Positions 21,224 through 31,365 of a stretch of 64,000 nt of DNA are shown one piece after another. A program made the translations under genes and the position numbers. The notes under the pieces were generated by a model. It had not been told where the DNA came from, made no database searches, and was given only the letters and a program-made list of their open reading frames with translations. Every line of letters begins with the position of its first letter. Positions within the stretch are counted from its first letter, which is position 1. The DNA is from Desmodus rotundus. Taxonomy: Eukaryota > Chordata > Mammalia > Chiroptera > Phyllostomidae. The stretch covers positions 19,664,739 to 19,728,738 of the forward strand of contig NC_071397.1 in NCBI RefSeq assembly GCF_022682495.2, given 5' to 3'.

Positions 21224-21890
21224 CAGGTCTGTGTGGAAAAAGTCCAGCCATTGTTAATATAAAGAGCATGGTTTGAGTGACATCAATGTAACCAAGGAGA
21301 GTGGACTGGAATGAACATTCAGGAACAATGATGACTTCACTGTACTAGTCAGTGGGGGTGGTAGATGCCATTGAGTGAGCATGTGTACTGTGTGGCCATC
21401 ACATTCAAAATGACTGAATGAGTACAGCAGTGAATCTGTATCAAATTTTGCATTAAGCTTGAATATTCCTCTGTGGAAACTGTTCAGATGATTCAGAAAG
21501 CTGCAGCAATGGGCAACTGGTGATTAGCAGCTTCATCACAACAGTGTACCCACTCATGCACCATGTCTCGTGCTGAGTTTTTTGGTGAAACATCAAATCA
21601 CCCAGGTGACTCAGCACCCCCTACAGCCCAGATGTGGTGTCCTGTGACTTCTGGCTTTTCCTGAAACTAAAATCATCTTTGAAAGGGAAGAGATAGCAGA
21701 TCATCATTGAGATTCAGGAAAATACAATGCGGCAGCTAATGGTGTTGGGAGAACTGTGTGAGGTCCCAAGGTGTCTACTTTGAAGAGGACTGAGATATCA
21801 TTGTCCTATGTACAATGTTTCTTGTATCTTCTTCAATAAATATCTCTATTTTTCATATTACATGGATGGATACATTCTGGATAAACCTCA
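21224..21890 (+). mobile_element. Decayed mariner-like transposon with transposase C-terminal remnant
   Basis: Left end caggtctgtgtggaaaaag, then tccagccattgttaata; right end tattacatggatggatac, then attctggataaacctc. The reverse complement of the right end aligns with the left (aggt-tgt, cagaa-gta-tccagcca) with about a dozen mismatches, giving imperfect terminal inverted repeats. At about 667 bp it is half the length of an autonomous mariner. Two catalytic-domain fragments survive in different frames (see 21531-21700). It is degraded and inactive. Confidence 0.75.
21531..21700 (+). pseudogene. Mariner-like transposase catalytic-domain remnant
   Basis: At 21531-21560 the frame reads LHHNSVPTHA, aligning with the mariner catalytic block LHHDNA-(1-2 residues)-H, with the second catalytic Asp apparently changed to Asn. 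At 21622-21663 another frame reads YSPDVVSCDFWLF then LKLKSSLKGKR, matching the conserved YSPDLAPCDF-(1 residue)-LF block; its D at 21646-21648 is the third catalytic residue. A frameshift lies between the two. Together they identify a D,D34D mariner transposase that can no longer be made. Confidence 0.78.
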
Positions 21891-21999
21891 CATTCTATAT
21901 AAAATTCAATATCATAAAATTATTGACTAGTGTTAAGAGCTAATGTAACTATGTCTTTGTTTTGGGAAACTTAAAACATTTACTGCTCAGTAGTGGTAA

Positions 22000-22340
22000 C
22001 TATTCATCCCATCATTAAACAGGTATTTGTTGAGTTTCTACAGGGCTCTGATTTCAAAGTATACTGTGAAAAATAATGCATACAAAGATTGTGCTCTCAC
22101 GGACCCAACATTCCAGTGGTAGAGAAAAACAAGGGTAAAATAACTAGATAAGAATAATGCAGAAAAACAGGTGACAGGAGAGAGATGCTAATTTACTCCA
22201 TGCTTTCAAGGCACATTGTTCTGATAAAGGAGTTTTTGAGCTAAGTAAGACCTGGATGAAGTAGGAAAGTGAACTATGAACTTATCTGAGAGAATAGTGT
22301 TCAAGGCAAAAAGTGAACAAGCTCAGAACAAACCATTGAA
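22000..22340. repeat. Old mammalian interspersed repeat, unassigned
   Basis: The order tatttgttgagtttctac, gtgctctcacggacccaaca, ccagtggtagagaaaaacaa and gtgttcaaggcaaaaagtg follows a common ancient mammalian repeat. Related fragments appear near 17.7 and 23.4 kb. I cannot give the family. Confidence 0.4.
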
Positions 22341-22490
22341 AAGGAAGAAAGCTTGTGTTTAGAGAGCAGTAAAGAGACCACTGCGGCTGGTGATGAAGGA
22401 GCCATGGAGCCAAAGTTAGAAAACAGCACCAGACAAGCAGCAGGGCCAGGTCTTGAGGACAAACATATTTTAATCACGTCATTATTATTA

Positions 22491-22773
22491 GTGCAGCACG
22501 GCAATTTTCAACCTTTTTCATCTCATGGCACACACAACTAATTACTAAAATTCTGCGGCACGCCAAAAATCTATATTTGTGCTGATCTGACCAAAAAATA
22601 GGTAACATTATGAAACATTCACACCAGACAGCTACTGTTCTATTGGCTGTTATCATTTTTTTTTAATTTAACAATCTAAGGGGAAAAGGTCAGTGCCTCT
22701 GACTAAATAGTCAGGTATTGTGTGTGTTTTAAAAATTCTTGTGGCACACCGGTTGAAAATCGCTGGTGTAGCA
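22491..22773. mobile_element. hAT-like MITE with 8-bp target duplication
   Basis: The element 22499-22765 (267 bp) starts cggcaattttcaacc and ends ggttgaaaatcgctg, inverted repeats differing at two of 15 positions. The flanks gtgcagca (22491-22498) and gtgtagca (22766-22773) match at seven of eight bases, the 8-bp duplication typical of hAT transposons. The ends also contain ctcatggcacac and gtggcacaccgg, extending the inverted similarity. It is non-coding and non-autonomous. Confidence 0.85.
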
Positions 22774-24447
22774 GGTTGGAGTCTCAATCAGTATTTTGCA
22801 ATAGATAAAAATAGAACAGAAAATATCTCTGGGAATTACACTGGCTTCCACATCACATGTTTTGCTGTTTGTTAGGCCACAGTGTCCTGAATTAGTAGTC
22901 CACAGCGGACGAGGGAGCATGTTATGAGCCAAAGCTCATCTGAAGCTATGAACAAATCAATTGGGCCCCTATTTATGATTTCCTGTCAAATAAAATATGT
23001 TTACATGAACAAAAGTCTCCTGTAATTTATTGCAGGAGACTTTCGTTTCTTACTGGACACTACAATGTGAATCTCATAAATGTCTATTAATTGAACAAGT
23101 TCTAATTTCACAGGGAGACCTCTTCTGTCGAAATTCCTACAGAATGATGGCTCTTAGTAGTACCTTCAGTTTTCTGTAAGCTAAAGAATAAAGCAGGAAA
23201 TCAGCCAGTATTCACTAATTACTCACTTACTAACTAAAGGCTTAACATAGCAATGTATTTAAAATACAGTCCTTGACTGAGACAAACTTATAATGTAGTG
23301 GAAAAGATCTGATGTATATATGAATGCTTAAAATAAAAGGGAAACTGAGAAGTACTAATTCAGGTAAATTAGGAAAATATGAGTTCAAGGGGGGAGGAAA
23401 TTATTTCAGGCTGGGGTAATCAGAGCAGGTTTCATGGAGGAAATGGCATCTGAATTTTTCCTTGAAGAGGAGGAAAATTCTACAGACAGAGTAGGGGTTT
23501 GGGGGAGCAGTCCTTAAGAGAGAAGTAAGAACCACATCAATGACTGACCCTGTTAATAACAGTTTCCTGCTTACTGATAGTTAACATTAGCCCTGACGTA
23601 ATGCTGACTCCCTCTGCTGTGTAGTACAGTTTGGTAGACACATGCCAAAGAGCCTTCATTCTCTGTTCATTAAAACATATTTATTAGGTAGTTTCTACGG
23701 ACAGCTCACTATAGGGGACACAAATAAGAGTAAGATGCAGTATTATAAATAACTCTAGATGCTTAATAAGGTGAATTTTTAAGGTAGAATTTTATTATGT
23801 GTCCCCCCCACACATAAAATACTTTGTAACTTTCAGATGCTACGTTAATGAATGTGTTTAAGATAGCTACACATAAACATATAGAGAATGGCATAGCTAT
23901 AGCTACCTGTGTACGCGTGCGCATACATTTCAGCTGTATCCCACAATAACTTTAATTTAGTTGACTTTCATTCCCGTTAATGTCTACAGAGCTCTGTAAG
24001 TACTACTGCATTTCTTAATAGAAGTCTGTCTGCTCTTGCTCAGTATTTAGGCCAGTTCTTAATCTTGTATCAATTGCTCACATCATCTCACATGTGCAAG
24101 AGGACTTCACATCAAAGTTGGAAAGCCATCTAGCAAACGCATGCATGCTTCTGTATTAAAATTTTTACAGAGGTGGAACTCTTCCGGGCCTTGTGTCTTA
24201 CTAAGGATAAGGGAAATCCAAGACTTTACACAAAATGAAATACAACATAATATAGTTATCTATGCAAGAGAGCACCAGTTATTTATTTCAACATACAGAA
24301 ACCCAAAAATAATATGTTCAAGTTGGTATTAGCTCTAAACTGAATCATTTCGGTACACAAATAACTCATTGAAAGGCAACTGAAATTCACAGAAAGCACT
24401 TACGCTTTATTTTACCCAAGTTTTTGTCCCTTTCACCAACCACATAC
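22774..24447. other. A+T-rich stretch without a gene
   Basis: It contains a perfect short hairpin at 23012-23043 and an old repeat fragment at about 23370-23520 (ggtttcatggaggaaatgg, then cttgaagaggagg). No gene is seen. Confidence 0.35.
23012..23043. repeat. Perfect short inverted repeat (hairpin)
   Basis: The left arm aaagtctcctg (23012-23022) and right arm caggagacttt (23033-23043) are exact reverse complements around a 10-base A+T-rich loop; the pairing can extend slightly into the loop. No RNA gene is recognised here. Confidence 0.9.
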
Positions 24448-24640
24448 AGTTGAGTCTTTACTTAACATCACTGATAGGTCCTGAGACGTTAGGAGGAACG
24501 ACATATAACAAACCCAATTTTATCATAGGCTAATTGATTTAAATAAGAGTTTAGTCCCTAAGGGCATCTCATCAGTGTTATAACTTTAATAAAGAAGTGA
24601 CATTGGAAAATAATGATGTTATTTAAGGACCTGCTATATT
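24448..24640. repeat. DNA-transposon-like fossil
   Basis: This starts cagttgagtctttacttaac and contains gaacgacatataacaaaccc, then ttatcataggctaattgat and taaggacctgcta. This resembles an old non-autonomous DNA transposon common in placental mammals. The right terminal repeat is not obvious. Confidence 0.45.
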
Positions 24641-24674
24641 TATAAACACTATTCAAAACCAGACAAGGTTTGGC

Positions 24675-24845
24675 AGAATGCAGTGGAAAGGCCTTCAGTG
24701 TTGCTTTCAGTTCTGTATTAACTGGGTATTTGACTTCAGAAAAGTCACTTCACTTCTTTGGGCCCTACTTCCCACACTCGAAAAGTGAGCTGTTGAAGTA
24801 GTTCCCTTCAAAGTCCCACTTATAGAATATACACAGATGTTGTTG
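24675..24845 (+). repeat. MIR SINE fossil (forward)
   Basis: The order of gtatttgacttcagaaaagtc, acttcacttctttgggcc and actcgaaaagtgagc matches the MIR centre. It is diverged. Confidence 0.6.
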
Positions 24846-26040
24846 CAGAGGAAGAACAGGCTCCTGGTTACTCTCCTGATTATAAAGGAAATGAGAGGTT
24901 TTGATAACGTGTACTCGAAGCGCGAACACGTAACCTGCTACACAGGTGGGCGGGGGTCTGCAAAGGACTACTGATTAAATGAACATACCTTGTGCTTCTG
25001 ATATATTATTATCCTGAGAAAATATGACAATTAAAAATGCACTTTTAATATAAAGGTAATAATACGTTCACATGCTTCTCAATACAAGAAAAAAGGCCTC
25101 TTCTGCTAAGTCACAGTCCTAATTATTTTATAAATCATACATTTCTCTAAGAATCTGAAGAAAACATTACATCCATTTGCTAAAAAAACAAAAAAACAAA
25201 AAACAAAAAAAACTCCCAAAAGACACACTCAAAATCATCTATATAAATCCGATCCATGGGCAAAACACTTCCCTAAAATATATTAAATTCGCTTGTTGCC
25301 CTCAGCCGAGGGAGGAAAAACATTCTACTGTTACTCGTGAGTGCTGTAGCCCATGTTCCTAAACATTTTCGTGTCAGCTAGTGTTTTTTAATCCAGCAAT
25401 ATCTGAAATTTAGTATAAAGATAAGTTTTAATGTCAACATTCCTTATTTATTGTTATAACACTGGTAACATTTATCTGACCAAGTAAAGTAGGAAATCTC
25501 TAGGAGACATATAAAATACAAGATGTAATATCTTCTCATGAGAAACAGCTTAATGTGTTTTATTAAGACTTTTGCCCTTACAGGATTTGAAACCAAAATC
25601 ATTTAACTCTATGCTCTAAATGTGAAAAAGAATAAAATAAAATACAACCTAATGTATGCAATTTATTCTGTGGGGTTTTTTTTTTTTTGCCTGCCGTGTA
25701 AACATCATAAAGAATAATGACCCACTATATTTTTTAGTCATCTAGACATTCTTTAAGGCAATAAAGATTTTTTTTTTGAGTAAATGGTTTTCTGGACAGT
25801 CAAAAAAAGAAACATGTGGAATGCATTCCTTAGCTTTCTGAAATCTCTGTGTGTGATACATGTACACTATTTTAAAACTTTCAAAAAATGAAACAAGGAA
25901 GGCAAATCACATAGTAATTTTCCAAACAAGTAATACTGAACCTACCAAATGCTACTGCTACAAAAAAGGTTTAGGTAGTATTTTCATGCCTACTAATTGA
26001 TTAGCCCCTTTGGGGAGGGGCTAACCCCAAGTATGTGAAG
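24846..26040. other. A+T-rich stretch without a gene
   Basis: There are A-rich and T-rich runs (for example 25179-25213) but no gene. A frame at 25177-25362 is A-tract driven. Confidence 0.3.
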
Positions 26041-26103
26041 GTTGCAAATCTGTACTTCTTACACCCTTCACCTCTTCACCCAAAGCCGCAGCCTCCCTCA
26101 CAT

Positions 26104-26418
26104 CTAGCAACCATCAGTGTGTTTTCTGTGTCTATGATTTTGTTTCTGTTTCATTTGTTCCTTTATTTTTAAGATTTCACATAAAACTGAAATCATATGG
26201 CACTTATCTTTCCCTGTCTGACTTATTTCACTTAGCAATAGACCTTCCAGGCCCATCCATGCCATCGCAAATGGCCAGGTTTCATTCCTCTTTATTGCTG
26301 AGTAATATTCCATTGTGTATATGCACTCTTCCTTCTTTATCCATTTGTCTATTGATGGACACTTAGGTTGCTTCCATATCTTGGCAATGCTGCAACAAAC
26401 AGGGATGCATATATCCAA
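26104..26418 (-). pseudogene. L1 ORF2 C-terminal fragment
   Basis: This 104-codon stretch contains IAKIWKQPKCPSIDKWIKK, then YTMEYYSAIKRNE and LLSEISQTGKDKCHM, the conserved C-terminal segment of L1 ORF2p. The first in-frame Met is not the true start. The protein (endonuclease plus reverse transcriptase) cannot be made from this locus. Confidence 0.92.
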
Positions 26419-27041
26419 CTGGCATTTTACATTTCTTTGGCTAAATACTCAGAGGTTGCTGGGTCATTAGGCAGTTTGATTTTAATCTTTTTGAAGAATC
26501 TCCATTCTGTTTTCCATAGTGGTTACACCAATATATACTTATACCAATAGCGCTCTAGGGTCGCCAACACTCATTTGTTGACTTATTGATGATAGCTACT
26601 CTGACAGGCGTGAGGTGATATTTCATTGTGGTTTTTATTTGCGTTTCCCTGATGATTAGCGATGTGAAGCATCTCTTCAAATAAATGTCTATCGGCCATC
26701 TGTATGAATGTTTATGCCGGTCCTCTGCCCTTTTTTAAGTAGAATTTTTTTCATGTTAAGTTGTACAAGTTCCTTACGCTGATTTGGATATTAATCTCTT
26801 ATGGGATATATCACCAGCAAAGATCCTGTCCCCTTCAGAAAGATTGCCTTTTTGTCTCGTTGATGGTTTTCTTCACTGTGAAAAAATTTTTTTGTTTGAT
26901 GTAGTCCCATTTGTTTATTTTTTTCTTTTTGTTTTTTTTCCCTTGCATGAAGAGACATATCCAAAAGAATATTACTAAGAGCGATGTCACAGAGTTTACT
27001 ACTTATGTTTTCTCTAAGGAATTTCATGGTTTGGGGTCTTA

Positions 27042-27319
27042 CATTTAAGTCTTAACAATTTTTTTAATCCTCACCCAAGGATACGTTTAATGATTTTGAG
27101 AGAGAGAGGGAGAGGTGAGAGAGACAGAGGGAGAAACAGAGACAGACAGACATCAATGTGAGAGAGAAACAGACCAGCTGCCTTCTGTACGCACCCCGAG
27201 TGGAGCTCTAACCTGCAACCTGGGTGTGCGCCCTGACAGGGGAGCAAGCCCAAACCTTTCGGTGTGTGGCACAATACGCCAATAAACCAAGCCATCCAGC
27301 CAGGACCCATTTAAGTCTT
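27042..27319 (-). mobile_element. Ves SINE (reverse) with perfect 12-bp duplication
   Basis: The SINE body is 27054-27307. Identical catttaagtctt copies flank it at 27042-27053 and 27308-27319. Removing the insert and one copy restores continuous L1 sequence. Its B-box and head (ccagccaggac complement) are diverged and the CT-rich tail is (ag)n-like. Confidence 0.92.
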
Positions 27320-29044
27320 TAATTCATTTTGAGTTTATTCATATTTATGGTGTTATAAAGTGATCCAGTTTGATTCTTTTGACAACCCTATTTATTGAAG
27401 AGACTGACTTTACCCCATTGTATATTCTTGCTTGCTTTGTCATAGATTAATTGACCATGCAGGTGTGGGTTTACTTCTGGGCTCTCTATTCTGTTCTGTT
27501 GATTTATGTGTCTGTTTTTCTATGCCAGTACCACGCTGTTTTGATTACTATAGCCTTATGGTATAGTGTGATATCAGGTAGCTTTATACCTCCACAATGT
27601 TCTTTTTTCTCAATGTAGTATTGGCTATTCTGTATCCTTTGTGGTTCTATATAAATTTAAAATAATTTGGTCTAGTTCTGTGAAAAATACTATTTGTGTT
27701 TTGATAACAACTGCACTGAATCTGTGCATCACTTTGGGTTGTATGGACATTTTAATGATGTTAATTCTTCCTATCCATGAACACAGTATATGCTTCTTTT
27801 ATTTGCATATTCAATTTCTTTCTCCAGTGTCTTATAGTTTGCTGAGCCACAAGTCTTTTATCTCCTTGGTTAAGTTTATTTCTAGGTATTTATTCTTTTT
27901 GATGCAATTGTAAAGGTGAGTATTTTCTTAACTTCTCTTTCTGATAGTTCTTTATTGGTGTATAAAAATGCAACTAACTTTTGTTACATTACTGAATTTA
28001 TTTATTAGTTGTAATATTTGGTAGAATCTTTAGGGTTCTTGTTATATACAATTGTATCATGTCATTTGCAAATAATATCAGTTTTACTTCTTCCTTTCCC
28101 ATTTGTCTGATTGTTGTGGCTAGGACTTCCAATACTATGTTGAAATAAAAGTGGTGAAAGTGGACACCCTTGTCTTACTCCTGATCTAAAAGAAAAAGCT
28201 TTCAGCTTTTCACCACTGAGTATGTCATTTGCTGTGGGTTTGTCATATAAGGTCTTTATTATTTTGACTATGTTCCTTCTATTCCCACTTTGCTGAAGGT
28301 TTTTATCATAAATGGATGTTGGATTTTGTCAAATGCATTTTCTGCATCTATCAATATCATCATATGATTTTTATTCTTCATTTTGTTCATGTGGTATATC
28401 ACATTAATTGGTTTTCAGATATTGAAACAACCTTGCCTCCCAAGAATAAACACCATATGATCGTGGTATATGATCTTTTTGATGAATTTCTCAAATCAGT
28501 TTGCTAATATTTTGTTGAGAATTTTTTCATCTATGTTCATCAGTGACAGTGGCCTATAATTTTCTTTTCTTGTATCTTTGTCTGGTTTTGGTATCAGGGT
28601 AATGCCGACCTCATTAACTGATTTTGGGAGCCTTCCCTCCTTTTCAAATTTTTGGGATAGGTTAAGACTAGGTATTAATTCCTTAAATGTTTGATAAAAT
28701 TCACCCCTTATGTCATTTGGTGCTGGGCTTTTGTTTGTTGGGAGTTTTGATTACTGATTTATTTTCATTTAGTATTTATTGTTCTGTTCAGATTTTTGTT
28801 TCTTCTTGAATAAATCTTAAAATATTATATGTTTCTAGGATTTTATCTATTTTTTCCAGGTTGTCCAGTTTGTTGGCATGTAATTTTTCATAGTATTTCC
28901 TTATATTCCTTTGTATTTTGTGGTATCAGTTGTCACTTCTCTTTCAATTCTGATTTTATTTATTGGCCCCTCCTTCTTTTTTTCGGGATGAGTCTGGCTA
29001 AAGGTTTGTCAATTTTGTTTGGCCTTTCAAAGAACTAACTCTTA

Positions 29045-29261
29045 GCCCTGGCTGGTGTGGCTCAGTGGATTGAGTGCCGAACTGTGAACCAAAGGGTCAC
29101 CAGTTCGATTCGCAGTCAGGGCACATGCCTGGGTTGCGGGCCAGGTCTCCAGTGTGGGGCAGGCGAGAGGCAACCACACATTGATATTTCTCTCCCTCTC
29201 TTTTTCCTTCCCTTCCCATCTCTCTAAAAATAAATACACAAAATCTTAAAAAAAAAAAAAG
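29045..29261 (+). mobile_element. Ves SINE (forward)
   Basis: This is the most consensus-like Ves copy in the window: gccctggctggtgtggctca, B-box caccagttcgattcgc, cagtcagggcacatgcctgg, cgggccaggtctccagt, gaggcaaccacacattgat, CT-rich run, ctctctaaaaataaataca and a 12-base A tail. It inserted into the old L1 reverse transcriptase region, whose sequence resumes at 29263. The flanks actaactctt and atcagctctt look like a decayed duplication. Confidence 0.95.
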
Positions 29262-30038
29262 GATCAGCTCTTGGTTGCGTTGACCATTTCTATTGTTTTT
29301 GTAGACTCTCTTTCTTTCCCTTTTCCTGCTCTGATCTTTATTATTTCCTTCCTTGTACTCACGTTGGGCTTTGTTTGTTCTTCTTTTACTAGTTCCTTTA
29401 GGTGTAAGGTTAGATTGCTTATTTGAGATGTTCCTTATTTCTTGACAGAGGCCCGTATCACTATAAATTTCCCTCTATCTCTTTGATGACGTTCTCACTG
29501 AGATCATCTGTTCTTCCCTGAAGTTCACTGAGCGTCTTTATAACCAGCATTTTGCACTTTCTGTCTCATAGATCGCTTTTCTTCATTTTGTCTATTTCTT
29601 TTCCTGGAGTTCTGTTCTTTCATTTGGAATGTGTTTCCTTTTCCCCTCACTTTGGCTGAGTTCCCGTGTTTGTTTTCATGGTATTATGTAGATTTGCTAT
29701 GTCTTCTGGTCTTGGCAAAGTGGCCTTGTATTGTAGATATCCTAGGAGGCCCAGTGGCACGGTCTCTCTGTTTACCTGAGCTGGGTGTTCCAGTGATGCC
29801 TCGTGTGTGTGCCCTCCTATCGTAGTTGAGCCTCGATTGCTGTTGACATGTCATTGAGTAGGACTGACCCTCAGGCTGACAAGCTGTGAGGCCTGGCCAT
29901 GACTACTTTGGACAAGCTGGTGTGCAGGGCTGACCCCCGCATCACTTGGGTGACTGTGTCTGGGCTGTGTTGCCAGTTCAGGCTTCCCTCAGGTTTGTCA
30001 CTTTGAGTGGTGGTTTGAGTGGTTCTCTGGTGTGTTCT

Positions 30039-30505
30039 GAAGCCAGCCACCGAGTATGTTGGTTCTGGAACCTCTTGGGAGGGGCTCAAGTGAAGTTCAG
30101 CTGACTTTGTGCCAGGCTTGGGGCTGCCTGGTGGGAGCTATAAAGTTATCTGCAGTTAATTGCCACTGTGCTGGCCTTGGAAATGCTTGGGAGCACTGTG
30201 CTGTGAACCAAAGCCAGCTGCCACTAGCGCCAGGCTTGGGACCCTTTCATAGGCACAGCTACATGAATTGAGGCCAGCCACCGGTTGTGCTGGTCTTGTG
30301 GCTGCTTTGTTGCAGTTATGTCCTAGACAACACCGGCTGCAGCTCGTCCCAGACTTGTGGCTACCTAATGGGAGTTCCAATGGGAGTTGAGAATAGTCAC
30401 TACTTCTGCCAGGCCTGGGGCCACTTCACAAGAAATTCAGGGTATGGTGAGGCCAGCACTGCTGTTCGGGGTTGGAAGACTTTTAAGAGGTTTTAGGAAA
30501 GTCAT
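30039..30505 (-). repeat. 60-bp-period tandem array in L1 5' region
   Basis: Eight degenerate units start near 30039, 30093, 30151, 30211, 30270, 30331, 30390 and 30449, spaced 54-61 bp and mostly 58-61. The plus-strand unit has the form ga-ggccagc-cc, then tgtgccaggcttggg-ctgc and tgggag. Units are far from identical, so the array is old or inherited from the L1 subfamily. Tandem repeats in L1 5' UTRs often hold the internal promoter. Confidence 0.8.
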
Positions 30506-31365
30506 CAGAGTGAGCCGAGCCAGGCTGCCTCTGTGGAAAAGCTACAGAAAGCAGCTTGGGCCAGGTGCTTGAGTTGAGTGGGTTGGGGCCTGAAGGGTCA
30601 TCATGGAAGGGTTAATAATGTTAGCCAGGTAAACGGACAGCACAGATTTTGCACCTGCCTAAACCTGCCCCCTAGGTGGAAGAAGGGTCCAACAAAGAAA
30701 CAATGGCACCTGCCGGCACTTCCCAGAGAGAGCTGTCCCAACTCTTGCCCTTCTATCCCTCATCCTGAAGCTAGTCCATTTAGCCCCTCCCCATATGTTC
30801 CTGGTACTTCTGAGCTGCTGCCCCTGCACTGGATCCCGGAGTGAGTGACTTTGTGAGCGACCATTTCCATGCGCCAGCCCTTCAAGTGGAATGCCCGGGA
30901 CTCCAACAGCACTCCATACCCCTGGGATATAATCCCTACTGGCTTTTGCAGCCACATTTTAGGGGAACTCTTCTTTCTAGCACTGGTGCTCCAAGGGTGG
31001 GTACTATCTTTGCACTCTCCCAGGCTGAGCTATTGAATGTCATCATCTCCCAGAAGGGAGCTTTGCTGTGGAGCCAGGTGTGGGGCTACGACCCATCATT
31101 CCTCAGGAGGACCTCCGCACCTGAGATACCCTTCCTGATTCTTAATGACCACATCATGGGTGTGGGACCTGCCTGTTCAATGTCTCCACTTCTTCTACCA
31201 GCCTTGTCATGTCTTCTTTACATCCTTAGTTATAGAATTTCTGTTCAGCTACTCTTCAGGTAGTTCTCAATGAGAGTTTTATACTTAGTAGTAATTTTGA
31301 CGTAGTCTTGGGAGGAGGCACGCACAGGATCCTTCCACTCTGGCATCTTGACCAGAAGTCAAGAT

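Larger units (their letters stand above)
26041..31365 (-). mobile_element. Old L1 (reverse), internally deleted, hosting two Ves SINEs
   Basis: Reading on the plus strand one crosses the 3' UTR (26041-26100), the ORF2 C-terminus (26104-26418), the ORF2 thumb and reverse transcriptase region in reverse to about 29480, then, after an abrupt junction, ORF1 N-terminal-like sequence (about 29486-29650) and a long G+C-richer 5' region to about 31365. The endonuclease part of ORF2 and most of ORF1 are missing. Frames are broken throughout. Ves SINEs lie at 27054-27307 and 29045-29261. The 5' region carries a 60-bp-period array at 30039-30505. Precise L1 subfamily not determined. Confidence 0.85.

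Noticed and set aside
30039..30505. CRISPR-like array
   Set aside because: The 60-bp periodicity lacks conserved repeats separated by unique spacers, units are degenerate throughout, there are no cas genes, and the DNA is vertebrate.
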